A DNA stretch of 64,000 nt from Hymenochaete sp. R1 (lineage: Eukaryota; Basidiomycota; Agaricomycetes; Hymenochaetales; Hymenochaetaceae). Where the stretch lies: NCBI GenBank assembly GCA_019400425.1, contig JAFREE010000100.1, forward strand, positions 26,593 to 90,592, in the 5' to 3' direction. Positions 12,694-24,635 of this stretch are shown in pieces (positions within the stretch are counted from its first letter, which is position 1; each line of letters begins with the position of its first letter). Under the pieces are notes generated by a model, which searched no databases, was not told the DNA's origin, and saw only the letters and a program-made list of their open reading frames with translations. Both the position numbers and the translations under genes were made by a program.

Positions 12694-14439
12694 TTAAAGG
12701 TTGAGCAGCGCCTTGGCCTTCTGCGCGTTGGCTTTCAATCCCTCGACTTGAAGTTCCAGATTGCGAATCTGGGCACGTGCATCTCGTAGCTCGGAAGTCA
12801 ATCGCTCGTTCTCGTCTTTAATCACCTGGTAAAATTTTTTTTATTTTATTATTCAGTTCAGTACCGGATGGAGGTCGAAAGAGAAACGACACTGTTGGAG
12901 AACTCTTACGGAATCATCCGCAGCGCGTGGCGGCATCACTGTGGTCGGTTCCGGAGAAGGTTCCCTGACTGGCTTCGCTGGTTCCGGTAATGGAGCGCTT
13001 GTCGTTTTTGAAATGACGGGCGCCTGGACTTTAATCTCGCTATTGGCTCTCGACAGAGCCGGAGCAGGCGCCGCAATAGGTGTGAATGGTACTTCAGAGG
13101 CGGATACCGCACCAGATTCGAGCGAGACAAGCTTTGGGGGAGCGGTCTTGCCGGAGAAAAATTCCCCCGCTTCAAGAGCGGGCTCAGATGAAAGCGCTGG
13201 AGGGTATATGTCGGCTTGGAAAGCATCACTCTTTCGGGGAACGACGAACGCGATGGGCTCGATTGCCGATCCCGCAACCTTGTATGCACGCGCGATTTCG
13301 CACTCTGAGACGCTAAGCGCCCGTCGTGGAAGGAAGCACATTCCACGCTGCGGTTGCGTAGATTGGTATTCAGCAAGTGGATGGAGGTTGTCGTGTTCGT
13401 ATTCAAAGTATCGGACATTGCCGTCTCCCTTCCCGGCGACGAAGAGGATGTTGTTATCGGACCAGAAAGGCATGAGGACACCAGAGGACTGGTCGACGGT
13501 GGTCATCTTGACGTTGGAAAGAGATCCGGTATCCCAAAGTCCGATCTGCCTATCACTCATTTTGCTGAATCCAGTCGTAGCAAGGCGATCGTTCGTACCC
13601 AACCAGACAACTCGTGCTGCCTTGATACCACCGTGGGCATCCGCGACGCGAACTGCATCACCGCTGGAAGAACGAGCGTCAAAAATACGCAATTTTCTAT
13701 CCCGACAGGTAGTAGCAACAAGATTGCCGGAGAAGTCAAAGCAGAAGCTTTGGATCGCGTCGGAATGCCCGCCTGCTAATGTCCGCTGGGGGTCTTCAGG
13801 CACGTTCACATCCCAGAGTTTGATGACATGATCGCCCGTAGCGCCTGCTACGACGTGTCTCGCGGTGGGGTGGAATAGAACTTGACCGACTCTCCGGCTC
13901 GAAGCACCGATTCGCAGGACGGGATCGAAGTCCTTCGGCACCCACTTCTCCTGACCCCACCCATCGAACGATGAATCTTCGACTTTCCAAAGGAGGAGCT
14001 GACCGTCGTCACCCGCAGAAGCGACCAGGTTATCATCGTGGGGAGACCAGTCGGTGTCGAGAACGGGAGCCGTGTGTCCTCGAGCTAGCGGAATGACATC
14101 AGGGAGCTTCGAGCCCAGCTTGTGTGGTTCAAACGGTGATGGCAGCGGGAGGATGGCGAAAGCTCCGCCGCCAGATGAGTTCCAGTTTACACTGATGTAT
14201 TTCTACGTTTGATATTAGAGTTGAATATGCACGAGATATGAGAAAAGGGTACTCACAGGGGAGCATGCAAGGAGGTTAGTGTCCCAGGCGCTATTCGTTA
14301 ACCTGATGTTGTCCACGCATAGTTCCTTCTTAGCCGCTTGTCCGTAGACATGTCTGCATCTTTCTCAGCCACTCTTTCAGAACTAAATAAGAAGGTCGCG
14401 AGCGTACCTGTATTTTGAAGCGCGTATGAAACGCGACAT
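12694..14439 (-). CDS. CRN1: Coronin, 517 aa
   Basis: Actin-binding WD40 protein that links filaments with Arp2/3 regulation in the cortical cytoskeleton. Exons 14439-14408, 14353-14257, 14202-12910, 12825-12694. The N-terminus MSRFIRASKYRHVYGQ is the coronin signature, followed by WD repeats: VNWNSSGGGAFAILPL, GHTAPVLDTDWSPHDDNLVASA, HPTARHVVAGATGDHVIKLW and GHSDAIQSFCFDFSGN. Then comes the coronin-specific extension with LPRRALSVSECEIARAYK. A Pro/Ala/Ser-rich linker (about residues 370-470) leads to the C-terminal coiled coil beginning VIKDENERLTSELRDARAQI, encoded by the separate last exon. The length fits fungal coronins. A 296-aa open frame on the opposite strand (12941-13831) is a shadow. 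Confidence 0.96.
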
Positions 14440-14836
14440 GATGATATGGTGAGGAGGAAAGGAGAGCTGCTACCGTCGTCGTCAACCAGGACGGCGACCA
14501 GAAGCCAAGTTGCGACGACGCGACGACTGATCTCTCTGATCGTCAATGCGGCGATCGGCACTGCCAAAGTCGGACCGTCCGAGCACCATTGCTCCGAGTT
14601 TCCAAAATCCAACTTATAGATTTATAAACAGCTAGGGTCATTTCCAATATTCCATTTAGTTATCATCGTTATCATTACAGCGCACATATAAGTATTCTAA
14701 AGTAGAAGTGCGTCCATTCGACCAAGCCGTTTCCGATGAGAAAATATATCAAAAATCAGTGCGTTGTAAATTCCGAACGAGGTGCACCCCCAAACAGGAT
14801 CCTATACAGAATACAGAGACTCGTGTTACGACCCAC

Positions 14837-16535
14837 TCACTCCAGCCCACCATTACCTCTCCTCCTCATGCTCTTCACTGCTTCCCGATGCCGTTTCTTC
14901 CATTCCGACGTCAGGTCCCCTTTTCTTTTCATCCATCTCTCTCGGATCTCATCTGAACTTTCAGTGCGATAAAAGCCAGTGTCTTCAAACAAATGCATGA
15001 ACCCTTTCTGTGTGTTTGCCGAAGGTGAAGATGGAGGGAAAAAGAAGGGGAGTGAGGTATCGAATGTAGCAGAAGAAGTCGCAGTCCGCGTGGATAAACT
15101 GCTTTGGACGACGGGAACGTCTGCCTGACCGCGCTCAGAGTGAGATGGCAGCGGTGCTGATATATGTAGGTCTTCTTCTAATTCCAATTCCAAGTCGATG
15201 TCGAGGGCACCAAGAAGTGAGAAACCCGCTGAAAGAAATTATTCATTAATGCTGAATCTATCTGAATGATCGAACCACAAACCATCTTCGGACCGTGGCG
15301 CGAACATGTCTTTCAACGTCGTTTTATTCGGTGCAGTTGGCAGCACGGCTTCCTCCACGGTCCTTTCGGCAGTTTCTTCTTCTTCTGTAGTGGGTGCGGA
15401 TGGAGTCGATGAGGGAAATGATGGTTCATCCAAATCCCGTCGAGAGATTGTACCCTTCTTTTCTCGAGGAACGTATTCAATTTCAGTGCCGTCGTTATCT
15501 GGCGTGGTCGTAAGCTTCGTTTCTCCTTCAAGCATTTCCACGTCGCTCAAACTTTCCGTCCCACCCCAGTCGCATCCATCAGCTTTATCTCCAAACAGCG
15601 AGTTTAGAAGGGCCATAGACTGAGCAGCTTCCTGTACGATATTATCATCACCTCCGCGTGCAACCTTCGTCGATGTTTCCGGTACCGGCAGTGCTTCCTC
15701 CTCCTCGTCCTCATGGTTGTCCGCTTCTAATCGAAAAGAAGGCGACGGCGATGGTGAAGCTGACGATGGAATAGATACTATGGAGCTCGCGGATGCCCCA
15801 ACACCTAAAGGAATGTCTTGAAACGTTTCGTCATTGAAGACGACTCGTTCGTGTCTCTCAGGCAGAATAGCATATTGTCCAGTTTCGAACATGATCCCGC
15901 TGAGGTACTGACTACCCCATTCTTCTGGGTCAAGTTTTCGCCTCCGTGACCTCATAGGCTGAACCTTCATCGTCTTCTTTCGTCCCGGAATCGAAGTTGC
16001 TGGAGGCTTCCCAAGCGGACGAAGGGGTCGCATTCGCATGGGTCTGATGAGCCGTCCCAAAGGAGTCGTACGCCATCCGGGACGTAGTTTGAGCTCCGTC
16101 ACCAGAGACATATCAGACGCATGAACGCCTTGAACGCCTCTTGATAAACGTTTCTTCTTCTTCTTTGAGTTCCCTTCGTTCTCCAAGGCCTTCTCTCGTT
16201 CCTTTGCTAGGCGCTCCGAGTAGTCGAGCTTGGCTTCTCCGATACGCAATCGAGTTCCTTTCCATGTTGTTCCACTAAGCAGATTCAGACCTGTACTTTA
16301 CTTAGCCAATGATTTTAACTTCTAAGAAGTCGAAAGACAAACATTTGGCAAGTTGAGGCTTTGTCGTCTCTATGGTTAGATAAGCATATGGGCGTGGGTC
16401 TCCCAAAGCGTTGCGTTTACCGAGGCCGTCCAAAGCCTTGACAGTGCCAAACGACGAGAAACGGCGTGTCAGGTCTTCGCGAGTGATTTGAGGCGTTAGA
16501 CCTGAGATATGAAGCCGCTTCGAGACGATGTCCAT
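14837..16535 (-). CDS. NOP8: RRM ribosome-biogenesis protein, Nop8 type, 530 aa
   Basis: Exons 16535-16343, 16290-15283, 15228-14837. An N-terminal RNA recognition motif (KRLHISGLTP... FSSFGTVKALDG ... PYAYLTIET) is split by the first intron and finishes LNLLSGTTWKGTRLRIGEAK. A basic stretch with KKKKKR follows, then a long acidic, Ser-rich middle part. The C-terminal tail FMHLFEDTGFYRTES... IRERWMKRKGDLTSEWKKRH matches the conserved end of Nop8/NOL8 proteins, which act in nucleolar 60S pre-ribosome assembly. ATG 16535 is used because the residue before it is TTG. Identification rests on RRM plus this tail and is fairly firm. It lies tail-to-head with coronin, with about 400 nt between. Confidence 0.82.
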
Positions 16536-17342
16536 CAAGGTTGGTGGACAACGTTAACGCGAAGAATATTTCCATCGATGTTGAGTTGAAGACGCACGAT
16601 TTTGCACGTGAAGATTCTCACGAGAGAGTAATGATTTTCTCTAGATCGTTTCTCTCTCGCTGCTGCGAAAAATTCCGAGTCAGATCATCTACAGAACTTA
16701 CTTGCCTGAAAAGTCGGTCGCCATCAAGACTGCTACTAAAGTCGAAATATACTGCTGCGGAATACATACTCAGTGTACAGGAAGGCCGCCAACGGAGCTG
16801 GACCAGTCACCAGTCCCACAGCTTGTAATGTCTTACATCTGACTTGTCTACTTGCTTCTCGTTCTTGTCTGCGTCGACGTCGTCGAGAGTTCGCTGTTCC
16901 AGTAGTGCACGCCAACATAATGTAACCGGAAACATCGAGAGCTTGAGCTGACAATGGAAATTGAAATGCGCTGCGGAAATCTTGCTATGCCTTGGGAGCA
17001 CCGGCCAGTCATCCGAATCCAAGTCGACCCTAGTCCGTAGGCGTGAACGTCTGTAAACGGATTCCTGTCCTTCGCCTTGACGTCGCTTCGACTCTGTGGT
17101 TGTGTGCGAATATGACAATGGCCTGCGTGGTAGGCGCGTCGTGGCCCTTTCCCGGATTGTGGCTTCGTGCTTCCGTTCTGACTCAAGGCCGTGATTTAAC
17201 GCCCATGCCCTTTCTTTTCAGCCCATCAATATAAAATCTTGGCCACCCACTCATCCCCCTCTTAGCCTCTTTTCCCTCATCCTTCATCGATCTCTAATAC
17301 CATTTTTGTGGTCGATTAAAGCCGCCTGACACATATTCTGAC
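16536..17342. other. Divergent intergenic region, 0.8 kb
   Basis: Shared upstream region of the Nop8-type gene (-) and the acidic orphan (+). Open frames of 100-112 codons on the minus strand (16807-17186) lack good starts (the longest begins at TTG) and show no domain; not called. Confidence 0.45.
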
Positions 17343-18557
17343 ATGCTACCATCGGCCACGACATTTGATACGCCCATGAGCCACAACGACCGCCCGGTGA
17401 TTGTCAACAACGCCATAGTGCAAGGCACTCAGTACCGAAAGGAAACACTCCCACCGAGGATGAGGAAGCGTAAGATCTTTTCCCAATAGTAAGATAAATG
17501 TGTTAATCTTGCTCTTAACAGCATGGAAAGCTCGCGCCAGCGCCAGCCTGAGTTTGACTCCGCAGTCCAAACCCTGTTCCAAGTCTGAATCGGCCTCGCA
17601 ACCTGATGTAAGTTGATGATACTCATAATCTCACAATTTCCCTGAGCTATTTCTTTTTCTTTGAAGTCTAACATTTCCTTGGGCTCGACTATCTATGAGA
17701 TGCCCAATTCGCACGCAAGTACCAGTACCCGCATCCCCAAATCCTCGATCCGACCGAAGCCCGCGGGCTGGGTCCCGCTCTTCAGTGGACGTTTTCGTCG
17801 ACATGTACCTACACCTCGTCTCATCGGTCCGCCTCACCTCGAGCAGGCGTACCAGACAGCATATAACGATTTCAAGACTGGGTTCTACGACGTGTTGGCG
17901 GAGTATGATGCTCTTCCAAAGCGCCGCAGGTGCGACGATGGCTTGTATAGGTGGAAACGTCCAAGCCTTGCAGAACTGCCGAGTCGCGAGCAGTGCAAGG
18001 CGAATGTCAAGTTTCAGAAGGCATGTGAGCGATTGGATGCGCTGGATCGGAAGATAACCGAGGCAGTGAAGAACAGCTGGAACAACTGCGAGGAAAAAGG
18101 CGAAGAGGAAAGTGACGAAGTTGGCACAGTATGGGAATCGGAAAGCGACATAGACGAAGAAGGTAATGCCGCGGATGGAGAAGACCAGGATGAGGACGAT
18201 GATTCAGAATCCGAAGGGCGTTTCTATTCTTGGAAGCCCTTGGACTACGATACGAAGCCAGTGGTCCACCTGGTACTGGAAGACTCTGAACGGAAACGTC
18301 AGAAGTCTGCACTCGAGGACAACGTACAATGCTCCTCAGAGCCCGGAACCAACACGAATTACAATTCGGAATATAGCTCTGGAACGGGATCCGTTTCTGA
18401 GCCGTCCTGTACGGCAGCCGAGAGCAGGTCTCCCGATACTCAAAGTGATCTCAAAGACGGACTGGAGCCCGCCCGCAAGCCGAGCCTTGACGTCTACAGG
18501 GAAGAAATTCGATCCGATGGTGCTGCGCTACTCAAGAAGCTTCCATGTCTGGAGTAG
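17343..18557 (+). CDS. Hypothetical acidic protein, 367 aa
   Basis: Exons 17343-17469, 17522-17607, 17667-18557. No domain recognised. The central part (about residues 125-200) has a conserved-looking block: YQTAYNDFKTGFYDVLAEYD, then KRRRCDDGLYRWKRP and QKACERLDALDRKITEAVK, which could form helices. It is followed by a Glu/Asp-rich tract (residues about 215-255) and a Ser-rich tail. The N-terminal 70 residues are Ser/Thr/Pro-rich. The basic cluster KRRR before the acidic run would suit a nuclear protein, but this is inference. Overlapping frames of 120 and 136 codons are shadows. Confidence 0.7.
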
Positions 18558-18933
18558 GAAAAGCAGTACAAATTAACTGGGAGCCCTTGGTTGAGACGAA
18601 GTTGGAAGACCTCGATTTTGAAAAAGAAATTGTTTCGCTCTGATATCCCTCCGCCATGAGGATCAATCATCACTGTGAACCCCGTGAAGCAATTTTTGAA
18701 TAAACATCTCTCTTTTAAAGATGTAATGGACTGTACTCTCATTTTTACAACACACCATTAATATTACAAACAATGACATCCAATACAATTGTTATACAAC
18801 AAGAAACAATCATTTCTCTTTCCCTAATATCTTTACGCGTCTTCGTTTACATACGTACCATTGATTCAATCATGCAGAATGTACCACCCTGTATATATTT
18901 TATTTTAACTTTTCGATCAGTCGATTACATCAA
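18558..18933. other. Convergent intergenic region
   Basis: Between the stop codons of two convergent genes. AT-rich with AATAAA-like motifs (around 18699); nothing else seen. Confidence 0.4.
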
Positions 18934-20826
18934 TTAAAGCCTGTTCCAGGTGAGGTAGCGTTGCGGGAGCCAGTTTGGAGCCTCCCAGTTCTCCCGGGGA
19001 TTGTTTGAAAGGTCAGAGTGAATAAGAGAAACGAGAGCTTCAGCGCTAACGAAGAACGTCAATCAGTATATCAATCTATATGACCATGAAAATAAATGAA
19101 GAAGACTTTGGACAACCCACCAACCAAAGGCCCGAGGCATGCCGTGACCAGAAAAACCTGCTGATAAGTACTGGCCTGGAATAGGTTTTTGAGACAAATC
19201 GAAGACTGGACCAACCTTAAGAAGTACGTTAGATACAGAAGCAAGGACTGTTTTTCAAATCACTTACAAATGGATCGAGGAGGGCTGTGTAGCCTAGGAT
19301 ACCAGTCTGATAACCAGAAAGATTAACCTCATCTTGCTGCTTTCTTTCTCGTGGATGTGAAACCTCACCCATTCCCATTCAGGCTCTTTACCCTCCTCAT
19401 ACCAACCCGGAAAGACCTGTGGTAAAAACCCTCGTAGCGCCTTTCCAACCTTTTCATTAAGAGCGCTATCATCCGTTGTACCAACCTCATATCCGCTCTC
19501 TTTTTCCGCCTCTCTCCCTCCACCCAGGATGATCAAAGGCCCTTGTTCGCCATCGCTTTTCATCGGACGAGGGAACCAGTACTCGAAATGCGTGTTCCCG
19601 CCCCAGCTCGCTCGCGCACGGGGATGGAGTGGTTTAGAAGCGCGCGTACCGATAATTTGTCCCCGAACGGGCATGATAGTTGTGTTTGGGGACGAAGAGA
19701 GGTGTGGGAGAAGGTGGGTTGCATAGGCGTTTGTAGTATGGAGAATGGTACCGGTTCGGATAGTTCCGCGTGGGGTGGAAACGACCCAACTCGGTCCGGA
19801 GATCGTGTCGGAGGATGAGGCGGAAATGGAAGTCACGGGAGTTGAAGTGTACAGGGAGAGAGAGCCAGCGTTGGTGTTGAAGGTAGCGTTTGCTAGGGTG
19901 AAGAGGCGGGTGACAAGTTTGAGGGGCCAGAGATTGTGCGCTGGGGAGGAGAATCCGGGAAAAGAAGCGCCAGAGAACTATAACCCAAAGGACCACAATA
20001 AACGAGATAAACTATGACTTGAACATAGATACGCACATTGAACATTTCTTCTTTTGAAATCCACCCCACGGGGTCTACATCCAAGCCTGCCGCCTTAGCC
20101 GCTTCATAGTCCATCCGCATCGCCGTTTCCTCTTCCTCAGTCGTAAGAAGCTGAAGGTGCCCACCGTTCACCAGATCGACTTCATTTTCCCATTTGTTTG
20201 CATATATGATGTCTAGGAGCTCAGACGCAGTGTGCTGCTCGAGATAGTACTGCTTTTTGGCTTCGGACACGCCCATAATTTTGGAGTGCTCGACAAAGTC
20301 AGGGAAGTAAGCAGGCGTGAGATGCCCCCCGTTACGACCAGTTGCTCCCGAGCCTTGGTTTTTTTTAGTAGAGAAATCTTACCTCTAAAGAAGTGAAGTA
20401 CGTACAAAAGTCTCTGGCCTCCAATATGACTACCTTTTTCTCCGGCATCGTCTTCGAGATATGGTATGCTGCGCCAACGCCTGAGATCCCGGATCCGATG
20501 ATAACGATGTCGGCCTTGTCCTGTAGCGGAGTTTCTGATCCCTCTTTTGCAAGAGGATTGACGTCTTTCGAAGGATGTAACCAGAATGACCGTGTCGAGT
20601 TGGGAACGGGAAGGGATGCAGGATTATTATCGTTACATCTAGATGCGAAATAGGCACGTTCGACTTCCTTTTCACTAAAATTCAGAGGATGAATGGCTGA
20701 GTTGACATCGTTACGGTTTGAAGGCATGATGGTAGCGAGTAGGAATTGAAAGAAGTGGGTGAGCGCGACGACTACGTGCATGGCAGCACTCAAGTAATGA
20801 TCATGATGGCACGACTCGGAGTTCAT
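18934..20826 (-). CDS. FAD-dependent oxidoreductase, DAO family, 530 aa
   Basis: Exons 20826-20406, 20353-20037, 19977-19369, 19306-19268, 19215-19121, 19045-18934. D-amino-acid-oxidase-like fold (DAO superfamily), related to glycine oxidase/sarcosine oxidase-type flavoenzymes. The FAD-binding motif DIVIIGSGISGVGAAYHIS is followed by VVILEARDFCSGATGRNGGH, the usual second FAD contact, joined across intron 1. PVRGQIIGT and the C-terminal GFSGHGMPRAFGCAEALV match the family ends. The substrate is unknown; an amine or amino acid is likely. Three ATG codons are possible: 20826, 20778 and 20727. The longest start adds a hydrophobic stretch (VVVALTHFFQFLLATI) before MPSNRN. The shortest start would give an ordinary cytosolic or peroxisomal enzyme. 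Confidence 0.88.
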
Positions 20827-21077
20827 CGTTCCAACCTCTATCTTATCTTATCTAGACACGTGACACTTTCGGAAAAAACATTATCCGACCTCCTTTTAAG
20901 TCCTTATCATGACGACGACGCTGCTTCTATAATTATGCTTAACCCTTTATCCCAGAGCTTCCCCCATATGAACATGGATCCCCACCCCACGCCGACGTCG
21001 ACAACCATGGAGTGCCAGGTCACAACCAAACAATTTCTTGCTCTCTTTCCACCACCATCCTCGCTCCTTGCAGCATC

Positions 21078-22636
21078 ATGCAGTTTCCTCAAGAGCTTTT
21101 CTACACCATACTTGCTCATGTCGACTCGCGCTCAGAGCTCGTCAAGCTCGCCACAGCTTCGCGCGTTCTCCAGGGTCCAGCAGAGGCGGCCTTGCATAGC
21201 GAAATCGTAATTCAGTCGAGGATAGCCGGAAGAAGACTTCTCAAAGCGATTAACAACTGTTCAAGGTTCGCCCCACTGGTACGAACCCTCCGTTTCGAGT
21301 TGGATCTCTTTGTGGGCTTGGACTGGGGAGCATGTACTCAAGAAGACGCATATTGGAAAGACGTCAGCTTCATTCTGAGCAAGCTTTCCGGCCTCCAGCA
21401 CTTGATGATTCATGATGGGCTCGATAGCTGCTTTTCATGGGCTCTGAACGCATTGCGGCCGGGGCAGCTGAGGACGCTCCATTGCTCCTTCGTGATGGAC
21501 GTACAACTTATCCGTGCTCTCAACGCCCAACACAATCTTCAAGATCTATCGCTGACGGGATCACTCATTCATCTCCCGAAGCACCGAAAGGGAGGAAGCT
21601 CTGATCCACTGGCCACAACGACCGACATCTCGACGTCACCATCTGATCCGGACGTCAATGTCCTCCTATCTGTTCAAGCTATCCTGGATGATACAGCACT
21701 ACCAAACCTCAAGTATTTACACACAGAATCTCTGGCAGTTGCGCGTACACTCGTACCGGGAAGACCTGTCTCGCATCTATGGGTACCAGGCGCATCGTTT
21801 TCTACCGCCGTGGCGAGCGATTACATTTATCGACACATTCACGGGTATGGATCGCAGGTGGAAAGGAATGCAAACTCTACAGCGCACCCAGGCTTTTCCG
21901 AAAGAGAAGATGCTACGAACGGAACTAGAGACAGCGACGAGGTTGATTTGGAGGGTGGAACGGTCACAGTTCAGCAAGTGGGGCCGCAATCCGATTTGTC
22001 CGCGGCTGAGCACGTCTCGTACCTCTGCTCTGCTCTTTCCGATTTCTCCCGCACGACCTCCAAAGAAGGTATCGTCTCCCTACGAATGGCCTTGAACCTT
22101 CCAAACGAGGATGGCGATGACTTCAATCAAAGTGTGAGGGACGTCCTCGCTTGTGTGGCGAGGACGATGCCGGGTGTACGAGCTTTAGGATTCTTACCAA
22201 CAAGTCTCCTAGAACCAAAGACGCAAGCGAGAGACAAAAAGGTGTGCAGGTTCTCTTGTAAATGCTAATCAACGAGATCATCCTTATACTCTTCCCAAAG
22301 GACGCTCAAGAATCATCCATTTGGGCATTCCCCTCCTTCCCACGTCTCCACACTTTTTGCCTCTGGTCAACTCCTTCACGTCGAGCGCTTTCTTACCTCG
22401 AGACAGCCCCGTTGGCTTTATCTGCCCTTCCATCATTGCGGACGCTGGCATGCCTTCATTTCTCGCCGACTTTAGAATGGTTGTGCTTACCCGTGAATCG
22501 AGAGTGCCTCCCGCCCAGTGAACGCGAAAGGGAAGAAGCTTTGAGATGGGACCATGAACGGCGAAGCAATGACGAGATAAGAAGGCGGCCTACTGCCTTT
22601 CACGATCCTGAGAATTGGTTATGGCGACAAGTATAA
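21078..22636 (+). CDS. F-box-like / leucine-rich protein, 499 aa
   Basis: Exons 21078-22241 and 22301-22636. The first 45 residues (QFPQELFYTILAHVDSRSEL, then KLATASRVLQGPAE) fit a degenerate F-box as found in the many Agaricomycete F-box-like proteins. Then come irregular Leu-rich segments (LSGLQHLMIHDGL, LRPGQLRTLHCSF, LPNLKYLHTESL). Such proteins are thought to pick substrates for SCF ubiquitin ligases through Skp1. ATG 21078 is chosen: the longer open frame upstream begins at GTG. The gene is divergent from the DAO gene, with only 251 nt between the outermost start codons. Confidence 0.75.
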
Positions 22637-23529
22637 TCCTTCAAGGTATTGGGAGATGGACTAAAGTGAGTAAGAAGTCAGAATTCACTCACGATTATAT
22701 TTACTTTTCTAATTCCGATCTGGGGAAATTTGCAGTACGCCATACCGGCCCTTTCTATTCTTGTGCACAACTATTCACGAGCAAAGAAGGTTCCTCACAT
22801 TGTTCAAACCAGCTCTTGCCTTTCACCTTTCAGTCAAGTTGTTTTCTCCCCTTTTCACCAACCTGTTTAGCTGGAAAGCATACCTCCCGCGTCACCTGTC
22901 AAACCCTTCCCTCCACATGTCGTATGAGCCTCGTAACGCGAATGCCTCCGTGCTGGCTCGAGACAACGCGTCCGACTCGTTTACCGCCATCTGTGGTGCT
23001 GGTACTGAAGTGACTGATCCTGGTAGTGCGATAAAGAGAGTCCAGTTATCCAATAGATGCCAATATCCCGCAAAGGGAGTTTTTATCATATTGAATAGAC
23101 GACGGACCTCCTTTGAGACGTGGACCATGTCTTCTGACGCAACATTGTGGACGCGTTATGGAGCACTTTCCCTCTGGGGTTGCGAAACGTCGTGAACCTT
23201 ACATGCATCTCACGCTGGACAGTACTTAAAACATCCCTTGCCGACGTCCGTGCCCGTGATTTATCGCAGCTTACCCGCGGAATTGCTGAGAACTTTAATT
23301 TGTTAGCGGTGCAGTTTTCTTATTGATGCATCCCGATGTCATTGAAAAGAAGGGGGTTCGGCGAAGGCTTTCAATTCATATGTTGTCGATGGCAGCACAA
23401 ACTTCACTGTCGATACGATGATGTTTGTATGATATTAGGCAATAAGTCACAGTTCCTCTATAAATCATAGGCGTCGTTTCCACTACAAAATGGGATGCTG
23501 CAATTGAAGCAAAAATGTAGACCGCACGA
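22637..23529. other. Intergenic with a doubtful 92-codon frame
   Basis: An ATG-initiated frame at about 22920-23195 (+) encodes MSYEPRNANASVLARDN and onward, 92 residues, without any recognised domain. It lies downstream of the F-box gene. It could be a small gene, a decayed exon, or chance; I do not call it. Confidence 0.3.
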
Positions 23530-23961
23530 CTAATCGATACAACGCAGGAACGGGAGAGGAATAGTGGTCCAGCGAGCCTTGACTGCAGCTCTATCCAATC
23601 CATGTCCTACCAGCCAATTCAAGGTAGCATTAGCACAGCGAGTATTCACTACCGGGTACGGTTCCTCCACATAGTTTTCTTCACTCTCATTGTTCCTTGC
23701 TTCCAGGGCGCGAACCATCACAATGAAGTTCGTCTGTTCCATGTCGCGTCCCGCGCGTTTGTTGTTATACGTGCGGATTTTGTCTGCCCGATTCATATAG
23801 ACAAGGGCGAGGCCTGAGCTGTAGACAAGCTTATTGGCGGTGAAAAAGGCGCCTAGCTTTCTCGCCGAGTCGAACGGTGCTATAGGCTCTTCTTTATGGA
23901 TAGAGGCGACGAGACGCATGAGTTCTGCGTTGGTGAGTAGGAACCCGTAGACTTTGTACAT
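23530..23961 (-). CDS. Hypothetical protein, 143 aa
   Basis: Single open frame from ATG 23961. No domain known to me. It begins MYKVYGFLLTNAELMRLVAS, a style seen in small Agaricomycete orphan proteins, and ends TTIPLPFLRCID. Two Asn-rich/charged stretches lie in the middle. There is no signal peptide. It may be the 3' part of a larger spliced gene, because a possible upstream exon (AT-rich, 24000-24120) cannot be excluded. Confidence 0.45.
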   Translation of the reverse strand: MYKVYGFLLTNAELMRLVASIHKEEPIAPFDSARKLGAFFTANKLVYSSGLALVYMNRADKIRTYNNKRAGRDMEQTNFIVMVRALEARNNESEENYVEEPYPVVNTRCANATLNWLVGHGLDRAAVKARWTTIPLPFLRCID

Positions 23962-24635
23962 TCTAAGCTAAAAGGGAAGTGTCAAATGAAAGCATTGTTT
24001 GGGACGAGTGTTGATAACATACTTCACTTTTTCTCGGAGAAAGGAGTTGAAAAGTTGATCGATTTCGTATGTATGAATTCGTCGATAAGATGGATCTTTC
24101 GCAAAAAGACCATCTCTTTTATAGAAGATGACTATGATAAGCTGTGCAGCTCTAATGTGGCCTGAGGTAGGAGTACAGGCCTGTGGCTCTGTGACTTAGA
24201 CCTCTATATTTTCCGGCCACGCTCCATGAGTGTCTCTCGAAACAGAGATTGTCAGAGCAAGGGCGAGACAAGATCACGTAGTTTGTGGCCCATTCTTTTT
24301 TGCTTTGTTATTTACACTCAGCGATGTCTATGTATGGCCACAATCAAGAAAGTTGGCTTTCCTGTGCCGACGTATGAGTGTCCAGGCTGTTACGAAGACA
24401 TCTAGTTGTTGCCAATTTCAAGCTGCAGTGCGGATAATTTTGATAATGTCCTGGGAAAAATAAACAATATTAGTATTTTTGACTTTAAATGTTCTGCCAT
24501 AATAGGTTCAAGAAATCGACTAACCATCATGATGATTAAGAAAAAGCATTTCGTAAGTATAATAAAAATTACACATCAATTCCAGAACTCTATCTCTAAA
24601 TATTCAAGCAAGATCTATCATAGTTGTTTATTGAA
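23962..24635. other. Intergenic, 0.7 kb
   Basis: Upstream of the 143-aa gene and downstream of the Zn2Cys6 gene, both on the minus strand. AT-rich towards 24450-24640; no feature seen. Confidence 0.4.

Noticed and set aside
12941..13831. 296-codon open frame on the plus strand
   Set aside because: Lies fully opposite the coronin WD40 exon, which has unmistakable family sequence; the plus-strand translation shows no domain.
16807..17186. Overlapping minus-strand frames of 100-112 codons
   Set aside because: The longest starts at TTG, none shows a domain or codon character, and they overlap one another in different phases.
22920..23195. 92-codon plus-strand frame after the F-box gene
   Set aside because: ATG-initiated but without domain, homolog or splice support that I can see; noted in the intergenic entry instead.
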